NCBI GenBank assembly: GCA_021816885.1
Contig: JAKAWS010000006.1
Location: 1-60,405 of the forward strand
Direction: 5' to 3'
Source: Microcaldota archaeon
Lineage (GTDB): Archaea > Micrarchaeota > Micrarchaeia > Micrarchaeales > Micrarchaeaceae
DNA length: 60,405 nucleotides
In this document: one piece after another, positions 9,614 through 17,846 of the stretch
Layout of the letters: each line of letters opens with the position of its first letter
Position numbering within the stretch: position 1 is the stretch's first letter
The notes under the pieces: model-generated
Database searches by the model: none
The model's input: only the letters and a program-made list of their open reading frames with translations
Told to the model about the DNA's origin: nothing
Translations under genes and position numbers: made by a program

Positions 9614-10219
9614 TTAAAATAAATTGTCTTTAGTTAAGTTTTCCCAAAGCGCATGCATATACTCCTTTTTACCAATATTGTGCTCCCCGGATTTTACAAC
9701 AACCAATCTGCTGTTATCTATTGATTTGCGTATAGCTTTCGCCCGTCTTAACATAAAATCATATTCTCTATCGCCTATAAAAACAATCATCTTTGACCTA
9801 AACTTCCTCATAATGGGTTTAAACTTATAATTATTAAAACTTAGAAATTTCTCTTCTCCAATTTCGCGAATCGACTTTCTATCCCAATACTTGATATCTT
9901 CCTTAAAGTACGGAGAAGGTGAGCATAAAATAGTCATATACGGTACTAACTTTATAGCAGCCATAAGCACTATCCATGCCCCTGCAGAAAATCCAAATAA
10001 ATAAACTTTATCTCCATCTTTTTTGGTAACATTGTATTTTTTAATAAACTGTGTAATATAACCATTCATAGATGATTTCCAATTTATATTAATTAATACT
10101 GGCTTTATCCCATTTGACCTAAAGAGTTTTGCTACCTCTAAAAATGATTTATGTCTAAGCGAGGTATTCATTCCCGGAACAATATATACTATTTGCCTAC
10201 CAGTCATACAATCAGTCAT
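9614..10219 (-). CDS. Alpha/beta-hydrolase fold protein
   Basis: A 201-residue protein with the nucleophile elbow GFSAG (Ser78), a candidate acid in FIGDREYD (Asp150) and a candidate base in SGEHNIG (His180). This is the order and spacing of a small alpha/beta-hydrolase triad. An early VPGMNTS segment fits the oxyanion loop. The substrate is unknown; serine esterase or acyl hydrolase activity is inferred. The gene is clearly more AT-rich than its neighbours and lies next to an integrase fragment, which suggests lateral acquisition. ATG at 10219 is used; ATG at 10207 is an alternative. Confidence 0.65.
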   Translation of the reverse strand: MTDCMTGRQIVYIVPGMNTSLRHKSFLEVAKLFRSNGIKPVLININWKSSMNGYITQFIKKYNVTKKDGDKVYLFGFSAGAWIVLMAAIKLVPYMTILCSPSPYFKEDIKYWDRKSIREIGEEKFLSFNNYKFKPIMRKFRSKMIVFIGDREYDFMLRRAKAIRKSIDNSRLVVVKSGEHNIGKKEYMHALWENLTKDNLF

Positions 10220-10425
10220 ATACCTTAAATTTTTTGGTTTATTCCAATACGTTTAGCTATTCGTGTTAAATGGCCATTTTCCTGCAATTATAACCAACTG
10301 CAAAAGTAATTAGATCCGAAAACTTAAAATGCTTCTATCAGAATCAACGGCCAGCACATCTTAAAACTTCCCTTGTCAAAGTTCAACATTCACTTATTAT
10401 GGCCTTCCGTTGCCTTAATCTCTTT

Positions 10426-10623
10426 CTAGCGCTTGTTCATAAATTCAACAGTTTCTTTGAATAAGTCCAAAAGAATTATCAGCAAATCTTTGTGCCATGG
10501 CTTCTCGCTCTTAATCGTTAGTTCTCGTTTGTCGAAATCGATATTGCTTATATGCAACTTGCAGACCTCGCCAACTCGAAAATCCTGAGGAGTCCGGAAA
10601 AATACATAAAATGGTACAATCAC
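10426..10623 (-). pseudogene. Tyrosine recombinase (integrase) fragment
   Basis: The 65-residue frame contains DFRVGEVCKLHISNIDFDKR, which matches the region of XerC/D-type tyrosine recombinases around the first catalytic arginine (consensus GLRVSEL..L...DID). The N-terminal core-binding domain and the C-terminal HxxR...Y catalytic half are absent, and a stop codon closes the frame just upstream. It is therefore a remnant. Together with the AT-rich hydrolase gene it marks a decayed mobile element or a past integration site. Confidence 0.55.
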
Positions 10624-10779
10624 AAAGATTTCATATCGGGATTAATAATAATGTCCTATCTGTGCTTTACAAATCACAAAATATCATCTATCTTGGTTGC
10701 CATAACCAAACCGTCAAAATTAAATACCCTGCCTAACAATCATCGGCGTGATGATTTCGCATAACTGAGCTATGCTGTG

Positions 10780-11019
10780 ATGATGATCTTGAGTGCTGAA
10801 GTGGAGAAAAAGACAAGGATTCTGAAGAACACCTTGAAAAAGTTCGTCAAGGAGCGGTTCGGAGTCAATATGACCGATGAGGCGGCCGAAGAGCTTGCCA
10901 AGATAATTGAAGCCAAAGCGATCGAGATTTCAAAACATGCGATAAAAATGTCAAAACGTCATCATTCCGAAGAGATAACTCCCGCAGACATCGAATCCTA
11001 CAAGATAGACAGTGATTAG
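10780..11019 (+). CDS. Archaeal histone-like protein
   Basis: A 79-residue protein with a single histone fold. Recognisable parts are VNMTDEAAEELAKIIEAKA (helix 1 to helix 2) and the C-terminal EITPADIESY, which matches the helix 3 region of HMf-type histones. A Lys/Arg-rich N-terminal helix precedes the fold. It should bind and wrap DNA as a dimer or multimer. ATG at 10780 or 10783 is the likely start; GTG at 10777 is also in frame. Its stop overlaps the region just before the next gene's ATG. Confidence 0.75.
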   Translation: MMILSAEVEKKTRILKNTLKKFVKERFGVNMTDEAAEELAKIIEAKAIEISKHAIKMSKRHHSEEITPADIESYKIDSD

Positions 11020-11023
11020 CGTC

Positions 11024-11554
11024 ATGGAGTCAAACATATCGGAGAGCCCCAAGCACGCAGTCAGGCTCGAATATACATCAGACGGTTCTCAGAGAATAAA
11101 AACGTGGGAGAGCGTCAAGGATGGGGATGTGTTGGAGACTGTCTTCTCAGAAGGCGGGACCATACTGGATCGCCACCTGCTTAAAGCCGGCAAGACCCCA
11201 AAGGAACACGCGGAGGAATTTGTAGAAGTTGCTGGCCTCGAACCAAGAGAGAATGTGTACGAGGCCGTCTCCCTTCAGAAAGGCTGCCCGAAATGCGGTT
11301 CTTCCGTGTCGTGTATCATTGAAGGCGAACAAGGAGACATACCTGTCATGCCCGTCTACATGTGCGATTCGTGTAAGTCCAAAAGCTATTGCCTTACAGA
11401 TCAATACCTAATACTTTTGATATCACGGAACATCAAGATGTTCTCAGAGGCAGAGTTAGAAGCCTACACCAAAAATCCGGAAGAGTTTATAAAGGATGTA
11501 AAGGCTAATATAAACAGGATGTTTGCCGCCAAACATATCTACGAGATAAAATAG
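11024..11554 (+). CDS. Zinc-ribbon protein, unknown
   Basis: A 176-residue protein with one C4 zinc ribbon, CPKCGSS followed after about 27 residues by CDSCKSK. N- and C-terminal parts are charged and have no recognised family. Placement between a histone and a PRC-barrel gene on one compact transcript hints at a nucleic-acid-related or regulatory role, but this is context only. The start ATG is 5 nt after the histone stop; an in-frame start at 11012 would overlap it. Confidence 0.55.
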   Translation: MESNISESPKHAVRLEYTSDGSQRIKTWESVKDGDVLETVFSEGGTILDRHLLKAGKTPKEHAEEFVEVAGLEPRENVYEAVSLQKGCPKCGSSVSCIIEGEQGDIPVMPVYMCDSCKSKSYCLTDQYLILLISRNIKMFSEAELEAYTKNPEEFIKDVKANINRMFAAKHIYEIK

Positions 11555-11563
11555 GTGTTACTG

Positions 11564-11809
11564 ATGGATCTAAGGATATCGGAAATCTACGGGAAGGGAA
11601 TAATAACTACTTCAGGTAAAAAATTAGGCAGGGTCGAAGACCTTATAATCGACTTCGAGGACGGCGCAGTCTCATCGATACTTCTGAAAAACATGGACAA
11701 CATATCCAGGTCAGAAGATTTGCACGAAGAGATAAGGAAGAACAGCATAAACTACAAGCGGGTAAAGAACGTATCGGAAGTCATAGTGGTAGGTAACGAA
11801 CCTCTCTAA
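11564..11809 (+). CDS. PRC-barrel domain protein
   Basis: An 81-residue single-domain protein. It shows the PRC-barrel pattern of a short strand with ISEIYGKGIITTSGKKLGRV, then EDLIIDFEDG, and a C-terminal VSEVIVVG. Archaeal stand-alone PRC-barrels are widespread and have been linked to RNA processing and division-associated functions. Which role applies here cannot be told. It meets rpoP tail to tail with zero spacing. Confidence 0.75.
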   Translation: MDLRISEIYGKGIITTSGKKLGRVEDLIIDFEDGAVSSILLKNMDNISRSEDLHEEIRKNSINYKRVKNVSEVIVVGNEPL

Positions 11810-11941
11810 TCAGTCGCTCTTTACCTCTCTAGCTATGCCTGGTCTTCTCTTCCTTACCATCCTGCTTCCGCAGTACGCGCAGTTGACTCCGTTCTCTACG
11901 CTTTCTATTTCTCTCTTGCATTCAGCACAAAAATATACCAT
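11810..11941 (-). CDS. rpoP: DNA-directed RNA polymerase subunit P (Rpb12 homologue)
   Basis: A 43-residue protein. It has the RpoP zinc ribbon YFCAECKREIE and CAYCGSRMVRKRRPG (two CxxC pairs) and ends with EVKSD. RpoP is an essential small subunit of archaeal RNA polymerase, equivalent to eukaryotic Rpb12. It occupies its usual place near rpl37ae and the exosome genes. GTGAT directly before the ATG can pair with the 16S tail. Confidence 0.9.
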   Translation of the reverse strand: MVYFCAECKREIESVENGVNCAYCGSRMVRKRRPGIAREVKSD

Positions 11942-11980
11942 ATAATCACTAGTCAGTCAACATTCAGATATAAAACATTT

Positions 11981-12337
11981 TCATTTCTGTTTTTTGAGCC
12001 ACTTCACGAAATCGCAGTGCAGCTCTGATTTCCTCATATCCAGAACCCTAACGCTTATCGGGGCAGGGTAGCTATCGTCCTTCAGTTCTAGTACTGGATT
12101 GTAATCCTTCATTTCAGTATAATGGACCTCTGCCCAATGCAGCGTTCCATGAAGGTATTCTTCTATGACCTTTCCAGTCATCGGAAGGTTGCTAAATCCG
12201 AAGAGGACCCCTCCGCACCAATACAGAGGTATGGTGCCTCCGGGGGTCAATCTCTCTCTTATCATCTCATCAAGTTCCATCTTTACCGCAAGGTGCACTA
12301 CCAGCTTCTCAATCTTTCCGTAGACCACTTCTGTCAT
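11981..12337 (-). CDS. Hypothetical protein inside the exosome/ribosome cluster
   Basis: A 118-residue protein with no signal peptide. It has WCGGVLFGFSNLPMTG near residue 40 and a cluster of His/Trp/Tyr (GTLHWAEVHYTEM) in the middle. I do not recognise the family; it is not Brix, Pcc1 or prefoldin, which are common at this position in other archaea. Tight spacing (40 nt to rpoP, 4 nt to eL43) suggests co-expression with the translation and RNA-decay genes. Confidence 0.55.
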   Translation of the reverse strand: MTEVVYGKIEKLVVHLAVKMELDEMIRERLTPGGTIPLYWCGGVLFGFSNLPMTGKVIEEYLHGTLHWAEVHYTEMKDYNPVLELKDDSYPAPISVRVLDMRKSELHCDFVKWLKKQK

Positions 12338-12341
12338 TGCC

Positions 12342-12584
12342 TTACCTTCCCTCGTTTATCATCTTGATCTGCTGCCTTGCGAACTCCCCTGCGGGTGTTG
12401 TCATAGTATACGCTCCCCCGGCATACGTCTTTTCGCAATGCCTGCATCTCCATATCCCAGTGCCGACCCTCTCCACGGAGATATGCCCGCACGATTCGCA
12501 TTTGTACAATGATATCTTATTCTTCTTTATCGCGCGCACCGCCTTTCTTATCCTTCTTCCATACCTTATGGTGTCCTTTGCCAT
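12342..12584 (-). CDS. rpl37ae: Ribosomal protein eL43 (L37Ae)
   Basis: An 80-residue large-subunit protein with the eL43 zinc ribbon. The ribbon has LYKCESCGHISVER and WRCRHCEKTYAGGAY (two CxxC pairs) and the typical start RYGRRIRK. Family length and features fit fully. It lies 4 nt after rrp42 in the standard archaeal superoperon order. Confidence 0.96.
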   Translation of the reverse strand: MAKDTIRYGRRIRKAVRAIKKNKISLYKCESCGHISVERVGTGIWRCRHCEKTYAGGAYTMTTPAGEFARQQIKMINEGR

Positions 12585-12588
12585 GTTA

Positions 12589-13365
12589 TCATCTCTTGAT
12601 ATGTTTTGTTATCTCTTCGTTTTTGCTGAGCGCGATGTCTATGAGCTGTTCTACTTGCTTTATTGTGAAATCCCCATTTAAACCTTTCTGCATCGCCCTG
12701 ACGACCTTTCCATCAGTCGCTATGGTTATTCTCGCATCTGCAGCTTGTTCCTCATCCGCATTCATATCTAGGATTATATCCTCTCCGAATTTCCCGAAGG
12801 TCGTAGACGAGACAACATTGTCTATCTTGAGGCTCCTGCTCCTGTCCTTCCTGTCTATCTCGCCGTCGGAATACTTGGGCAGCTTTGTATTCATAAGTGC
12901 GCTCATCGCAGCTATAGTGCATACGTCGAACAGGTTTCCATCGTAATCTAACACGTATACGTCAATATACACCGAATAGACCTTTCCATCCTCTATGAAC
13001 AGGCCTCCCATATCGACACATCCGCCAGCCCGTATCCCCCTGTCAACCACTCTTGCAAGCTCTATTGCAGCAGGACTTGGCGGACCTGTCTCAAACCCTG
13101 CTGAAGCCATCGGCAGAAGTTCGGCAGACACCACCATGTTTCCCTCCTTCGGAGTATCGGAATGGGGTGCTTCAACTACTACCTTTACTCCTGCTATCAC
13201 ATCTGTGTTTCCGAGTCTAGCTCTGGCTGAGCCCTCTGCGTTAGAAAGCACTTCTTTCTTCACCTCTATCTCGCGCATCTGGAACTTCTCCCTGGAGTCG
13301 ATTCTCTTCTCGTCCTTAAGCACAGACCTTATATAAGCCCCTTTCAAAGTATTAATTCCGCTCAT
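12589..13365 (-). CDS. rrp42: Exosome core subunit Rrp42
   Basis: An RNase PH-fold protein of 258 residues. With Rrp41 it forms the hexameric ring of the archaeal exosome, which degrades or tails RNA 3' to 5'. Rrp42 is the structural, non-catalytic partner. The sequence shows LKDEKRIDSREKFQMREIEV, GNTDVIAGVKVVVEAPH and LPMASAGFETGPPSP, all typical of Rrp42. It directly abuts rrp41 (0 nt), as in most archaea. Confidence 0.96.
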   Translation of the reverse strand: MSGINTLKGAYIRSVLKDEKRIDSREKFQMREIEVKKEVLSNAEGSARARLGNTDVIAGVKVVVEAPHSDTPKEGNMVVSAELLPMASAGFETGPPSPAAIELARVVDRGIRAGGCVDMGGLFIEDGKVYSVYIDVYVLDYDGNLFDVCTIAAMSALMNTKLPKYSDGEIDRKDRSRSLKIDNVVSSTTFGKFGEDIILDMNADEEQAADARITIATDGKVVRAMQKGLNGDFTIKQVEQLIDIALSKNEEITKHIKR

Positions 13366-14091
13366 TCAAACACCCTTATAAACTGCAAGAAGCGCCTCTC
13401 TCTGTAGCTCCTTTATCTTCTTTCCAGCCACAACAGCCATATCAAAACCCCTTCTGACCTCCTCGTTGCTCATGTCCCCATCCATCTGAAGCAAGAGTAT
13501 GCGGTCGTCTCTATGCGATATCGCAAGGGGCATATCCGCGTCAGAATAATTATCCTCGAGCATATCTACATCGACGCATATCTCTCCATCCACCTTTCCC
13601 ACGCTTACTCCATAGACCATGTCCTTCATCGGTATGCCTGCGCTCGCGAGCGCCACAGCCGCTGCATTTATGCATGCGGCCCTCGTACTGCCGTCGCTTT
13701 GCAGTACCTCCATAAATATGTCTATCTCGCTGTTCGGGTACTCGTTCAGAAGGACCACGTTCTCGAAGACCTCCTTTATGACCTTTGATATCTCAATAGC
13801 TCTCCTGTTCTGTCCAGACCTTCCGTGTTCCTCAAGGGAGGAGAACGGGGCCATGGAGTACCTGCACTTGATTATTGCTGCGTTAGGGTCTGCAAAATGT
13901 TTTGGCACTACCTCCCTCGGGCCGTACACTGCTGCTATTATCCTGTTTTTCCCCCATTCGAGGTAAGCGGAGCCGTTTGCGTTCCTGAGCACTCCTGCCT
14001 CTATCTTTATCTCTCTGAGCTCGTCTGCTTTACGTCCGTCTAGCCTCTTTCCGCCATGGATGAGCTCTGGTTTATTTATCTTAGACGCCAT
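13366..14091 (-). CDS. rrp41: Exosome catalytic subunit Rrp41
   Basis: The catalytic RNase PH subunit of the archaeal exosome. The sequence has KRLDGRKADELREIKIEAGV, AAVYGPREVVPKH, the phosphate-binding region LQSDGSTRAACINAA, and the acidic motif VDVDMLEDNYSDADMP that carries the catalytic aspartates. ATG at 14091 gives the usual short N-terminus; ATG at 14106 is in frame and also preceded by a GTGAT motif. Both avoid overlap with rrp4. Confidence 0.95.
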   Translation of the reverse strand: MASKINKPELIHGGKRLDGRKADELREIKIEAGVLRNANGSAYLEWGKNRIIAAVYGPREVVPKHFADPNAAIIKCRYSMAPFSSLEEHGRSGQNRRAIEISKVIKEVFENVVLLNEYPNSEIDIFMEVLQSDGSTRAACINAAAVALASAGIPMKDMVYGVSVGKVDGEICVDVDMLEDNYSDADMPLAISHRDDRILLLQMDGDMSNEEVRRGFDMAVVAGKKIKELQREALLAVYKGV

Positions 14092-14113
14092 AATATCACT
14101 AAGCATTATCACT

Positions 14114-14731
14114 TCACTTATCATATTCCTTAATAGAAAGGAGCATCTCTCTTATTCTGTCAGTGAGCCCCGGAGTGTGCGCTTCCGACTCTATCTTTCT
14201 TATAGAAGCGACAGCGGGGTTTATACCCTTTCCGCTAATCGCGACGAATCCGTTCAACCCGACTATTATTCTTGTTTGAGTAAGCTCCTCTATCTGTCTA
14301 AGCATCGAGTTATTTCTGCCTAATACTCTTGGTATCTTGGAAGGTTTAACATACACAAGCCAGCTAGATTCCTCTATTGGCCGTGCCCTGTCCATCACAG
14401 GCACATTCTTTCTCTCTATGCTCTTTACAACTGATTCTATAACATCCCCGACCCTTGGTCTGTACCTGCTCATCCTATCGTTTATTAATACCCCGTAGGA
14501 CGAATGCCTAAGATCTATGGAACACGTGTTCCTATCTACGGACGCTACCACGCCAACTATGCTGTTGCCAACTCTCGGATGCCATGCGCCTTCCAACGGC
14601 ATTATTTCTTTCCTCTCATCGTCGTACACACCGACAACTTTAGATATGGCGTGTCCAGCGCTCATATAGGTATAATGTGTTCCAGCCAAACCTTCCGGCA
14701 TTGCGTCTCCTGGCAAAACTACTGTTTTCAT
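14114..14731 (-). CDS. rrp4: Exosome RNA-binding cap protein Rrp4
   Basis: A 205-residue protein with an N-terminal segment (VLPGDAMPEG), an S1 domain (VGNSIVGVVASVDRNTCSID onward) and a C-terminal KH domain (IPRVLGRNNSMLRQIEELT, with GLNGFVAISG). Rrp4 sits on top of the Rrp41-Rrp42 ring and feeds RNA into it. Gene order and spacing (8 nt to the SBDS gene) are those of the conserved superoperon. Confidence 0.95.
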   Translation of the reverse strand: MKTVVLPGDAMPEGLAGTHYTYMSAGHAISKVVGVYDDERKEIMPLEGAWHPRVGNSIVGVVASVDRNTCSIDLRHSSYGVLINDRMSRYRPRVGDVIESVVKSIERKNVPVMDRARPIEESSWLVYVKPSKIPRVLGRNNSMLRQIEELTQTRIIVGLNGFVAISGKGINPAVASIRKIESEAHTPGLTDRIREMLLSIKEYDK

Positions 14732-14739
14732 ATAAAAGC

Positions 14740-15426
14740 CTACTTAAGTATCTCACTCTGCGCATTTCCGTGCGACAACGAGTTTATCTTCTCATAAAAG
14801 ATGTTTTGGAGACCGGCCGGCACTTCCACCACAGCCTTGAGCGCTCCGTTAGACATCCATTCCTCTGATTTGACGTTAAACTGCCTTATTATCCAGAAAC
14901 TTCCGCTTGCATATTCCGGAGGTATAACCACCTGTATCTTCACAACAGCTATCTTTATTGGTAGCAAAGGCCTTATCTTCTCTACAATATCCTCTACTTG
15001 TTCGCTCACGCTCTTGAAAGGATCTATATTTATCCTTGCCTCGTGTATCGCATTCTCTATACGGATCTTAGGCATCGGTGCATTTGTTCTGGGGTCCATT
15101 GCGTTCCTTGTGATCTCCTCTATTACCTGCCTTCTCTTTTCATCTGCCATCTTGTTTCTGTGCTCTGTAGTGAGCGGCACGTTCCCTTTTTTCATTATCT
15201 GCGCCACCACATCAGGGAGGTCTGTGGTGCCGAAGGCCTTTTTTATCTTGTCCTGGCTCTGCCTGATCCCTTTGTTAGAGTCTCTCCATATTTCGTCCGA
15301 TTCCAATATGCCCATCGGATCTGTCCTTTTCCCACTCAAATACTCATAGGCAAGCTCAGAATCCACTATTATCTCAAAAACCTCTTTGTCATGCGTGTAT
15401 TTCACAACTATCTGCTTAGAAGACAT
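14740..15426 (-). CDS. sdo1: Ribosome maturation protein SBDS
   Basis: A 228-residue SBDS-family protein. It has the N-terminal FYSH-like domain (VKYTHDKEVFEIIVDSELA), the Asp/Gln-rich central region (TTDLPDVVAQIMKKG and LTTEHRNKM) and the C-terminal RNA-binding domain (IPPEYASGSFWIIRQF). It releases anti-association factor aIF6 from the nascent large subunit. It is located between psmA and rrp4 as in most archaea. Confidence 0.96.
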   Translation of the reverse strand: MSSKQIVVKYTHDKEVFEIIVDSELAYEYLSGKRTDPMGILESDEIWRDSNKGIRQSQDKIKKAFGTTDLPDVVAQIMKKGNVPLTTEHRNKMADEKRRQVIEEITRNAMDPRTNAPMPKIRIENAIHEARINIDPFKSVSEQVEDIVEKIRPLLPIKIAVVKIQVVIPPEYASGSFWIIRQFNVKSEEWMSNGALKAVVEVPAGLQNIFYEKINSLSHGNAQSEILK

Positions 15427-15441
15427 AGTAACACTGCGTAC

Positions 15442-16134
15442 TCAGAAATATTTGGAGATGTTGGTTAGCTTTTCATAGCCCTTTTTCTCTGATATGTAAC
15501 TTATCTCCACATCCTCAGAGTCTATCTTAGACTTATCGTTTACCTTCTTTATTATGCTGATTCCTATGTTTATTCCGTTTTCCAAAGATATGTTGTCTTT
15601 GTATTCCTTGAGTAATATCTCTGAAGCGACCTTCTTCCCCTGGCCTATCGCGTCGGCTTTGTACCCTGAAAGGGTGGCTCCCGGCTCAACCTCGAAGAGC
15701 TGAAGTTCTGGGGCTGCGCCACCTATGAGCAATGATACTGCATACGGTCTTATTCCTCCGTACTGCGTAGCCTCTTGCATCTTCTCTGCGATATTCTTTG
15801 CTACCGTCTCGACTGATTGTGTTTCGTCGTAGAGCATCCTGTGCATCTGCGTGCTTCTTCTTAGGTTCTTCACGACCATAAGCCCGTCAGAGACAATACC
15901 GCTGTAAGCTAAACCTATGAAAGGATCTAGCTTGAATATCTTCTGTATGGTCGAAGGGACCACTAGCGGATCGGATATGTTCTTGTGCGCTATGAGCAAT
16001 ACACCCTTGTCTGTTATCATACCTAACGAAGTAGCTCCGCGCTTGACCGCCTCTCTTGCATACTCTACCTGAAACAGCCTTCCATCAGGGCTGAACATGA
16101 CTCCTCTGTCATAAGCTTGTATATTTGGGTACAT
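15442..16134 (-). CDS. psmA: Proteasome subunit alpha
   Basis: A 230-residue 20S proteasome alpha subunit. The alpha-specific N-terminal signature runs from YDRGVMFSPDGRL into FQVEYA (about residues 8-26). It is followed by AVKRGATSLGM and the RPYAVSLLIGG block. Alpha subunits form the outer rings that gate access to the beta catalytic chamber. The beta subunit is not in this window. It leads the exosome operon. Confidence 0.97.
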   Translation of the reverse strand: MYPNIQAYDRGVMFSPDGRLFQVEYAREAVKRGATSLGMITDKGVLLIAHKNISDPLVVPSTIQKIFKLDPFIGLAYSGIVSDGLMVVKNLRRSTQMHRMLYDETQSVETVAKNIAEKMQEATQYGGIRPYAVSLLIGGAAPELQLFEVEPGATLSGYKADAIGQGKKVASEILLKEYKDNISLENGINIGISIIKKVNDKSKIDSEDVEISYISEKKGYEKLTNISKYF

Positions 16135-16289
16135 ATGTATACACCATAAAGGATAAACTGCGTCTTGCCAGAAGTAAGACCAATCTAATAAGGACTAGAA
16201 CCTTAATAAACTTTATGCAGGAGCGACGTTGTTGTAAGTAGCGCTTTTGCAAAAGCGTCTTGCAGCAATACCTGCTTCGGCAGCACACT

Positions 16290-16631
16290 TTATTCTCGTT
16301 TTCTAACTGTATCTATGCCGAACTCACCGAAATACGCCCTAAGTGCCTTCAGTGTCCCTGAACTCCTAAGCGTGTAGAAGGCGCATTCCTTGCCTGCAAG
16401 CCTTTTCAGCATCGTCAGAGAGAGAACTGAATCCTCATAACCTTCAAGGTCTACCTTGAGTATGAAATGAGTACCGTCCATTACCTGTATCACTCTCGGG
16501 TTTGACTTATGGAATCTTATCTGGCCTATCACCGAGAGCATGCCTCCTGCCAGTTCCCTATCAAAATCCTTTATGTAAGCCAGATCTGGCAGACATTCCA
16601 CTATGATATATCTGCGCTTGGTCCTCATCAT
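16290..16631 (-). CDS. rnp2: RNase P protein component 2 (Pop5 family)
   Basis: A 113-residue protein that begins MMRTKRRYIIVECLPD and carries the C-terminal YTLRSSGTLKALRAYF. This matches the Pop5 pattern of basic RRYI.. start and ..SGT.(R/K)AL near the end. Pop5 with Rpp30 activates the catalytic RNA of archaeal RNase P, which matures tRNA 5' ends. Its place just upstream of psmA is the conserved archaeal location and strengthens the call. Sequence similarity alone is modest. Confidence 0.75.
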   Translation of the reverse strand: MMRTKRRYIIVECLPDLAYIKDFDRELAGGMLSVIGQIRFHKSNPRVIQVMDGTHFILKVDLEGYEDSVLSLTMLKRLAGKECAFYTLRSSGTLKALRAYFGEFGIDTVRKRE

Positions 16632-16635
16632 TAGC

Positions 16636-17394
16636 TCATCTCTCCATTCTCCTCTTCATTATCCTCTCCATCTTTTCTCCAAGCGTCTCCTTCTTGAAGC
16701 GCATCTTGACAATCTTGAGTATCCTGTCAGATGTGGATACGCTGAAAGCATCCCCCTCATTTACGATTCCTGCATCTATTCCATCATATCTGAGCATTCC
16801 GTTATACTTCGCTATCTCTATCTCTATGACAGAGCCGGAATCTACGACCAGGGAGTTCCTATAAGGCCCGTCGGTATTCAGGAACGTCACGCACATCACC
16901 TTGTTGCTGAGGAGGATAGGCCCCATTGCGGACCTATTGTACGCGGTCGAGCCGATCTCCCCAGTAACCACTACTCCGTCTCCAGCGACCACGAAAGGAA
17001 AGATTCGCCTCCTCTCTTTGTTCTTCTCAAACACCCTAAAGCTTACCTCCTGTTTTATATGGTTTAACGAAATTTCATTCACTGCAAAATACTCCTTCTT
17101 GTTGAAAGAAAGCCTAAGTTTGTTTGCCGCATCTTTGACATCATATTCATGCTCCTTCAGGCCTTCGATGATGCGCGGAAGGTCTTTGGTGCTGAGGTCA
17201 GAGTAAAAGCCAGAGCTCATGTTCTCGTTTACCCTTATCGGCAGTATCGGCACATCGTACTTCATCGCAGCGTGCACGAATGTCCCGTCCCCGCCAAGGG
17301 CTATGCATATCGCACCTTTCTTCACAACATCAAAATGCCTCTTTATCAGAGATATCTCGGGATAATCCCTTTTGGAAACTATGCTGACCTTCAT
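16636..17394 (-). CDS. nadK: NAD kinase
   Basis: Phosphorylates NAD to NADP. The 252-residue protein has the diagnostic ALGGDGTFVHA motif (about 32-42), NENMSSGFYSDL in place of N...lGFL, and the second signature GDGVVVTGEIGSTAYN. The catalytic Asp of GGDGT is present. ATG at 17394 is chosen; GTG at 17403 is in frame. It ends 4 nt before rnp2, so both are likely co-transcribed. Confidence 0.92.
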   Translation of the reverse strand: MKVSIVSKRDYPEISLIKRHFDVVKKGAICIALGGDGTFVHAAMKYDVPILPIRVNENMSSGFYSDLSTKDLPRIIEGLKEHEYDVKDAANKLRLSFNKKEYFAVNEISLNHIKQEVSFRVFEKNKERRRIFPFVVAGDGVVVTGEIGSTAYNRSAMGPILLSNKVMCVTFLNTDGPYRNSLVVDSGSVIEIEIAKYNGMLRYDGIDAGIVNEGDAFSVSTSDRILKIVKMRFKKETLGEKMERIMKRRMER

Positions 17395-17474
17395 TCGTAC
17401 CACAAAAGATAATGGTCTGCATAATCTAAAAATCTAACCACGGTCAGAGTAACCGGGAACACTGCAAAAAGATA

Positions 17475-17666
17475 TCAGCTTCCCTCTCTCTGCGCTACTG
17501 CCTCCACAGATTGCCTCGCTATGTCAAACCTGCAGCTATTGTGGATCGCACACCACATATGGCACTTGGCTGCCAATGCCTTATCTGTATAATGCAGCCC
17601 GCATATACCGCATGCATACCTTGCCATATATCCCGATACGCACTCAACTAATAAAAACCGTTCCAT
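17475..17666 (-). CDS. Small Cys-rich zinc-binding protein
   Basis: A 63-residue protein with YACGICGLHYTDKALAAKCHMWC, giving CxxC plus CxxxC and nearby histidines, followed by a SCRFDIA tail. This pattern is known from small archaeal proteins of unknown function and probably binds one zinc ion. It stands alone between nadK and pilin copy A. Confidence 0.6.
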   Translation of the reverse strand: MERFLLVECVSGYMARYACGICGLHYTDKALAAKCHMWCAIHNSCRFDIARQSVEAVAQREGS

Positions 17667-17675
17667 CAGATTAGT

Positions 17676-17846
17676 AAGAGTTCGGGATTTGTTGCCACTA
17701 GAATAGTATAAGAGCAGATTTGTAAGATATCATTATCACGGAGCAGTATACCCGTTCTCCCAGCTGGAGGTAAAGATTACATTGGTAGGAACGCCGTTGT
17801 TGCCGTTGCCGCTGTAGTCTTTGGAATTACCATTCAGCGGCCACCA
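17676..17846. repeat. 3' constant block shared by pilin copies A and D
   Basis: These 171 bp, covering the 3' flank and the last 37 or so codons, match 51180-51350 with a single mismatch that I can see. Identity then ends abruptly where the variable domain begins. Confidence 0.85.
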
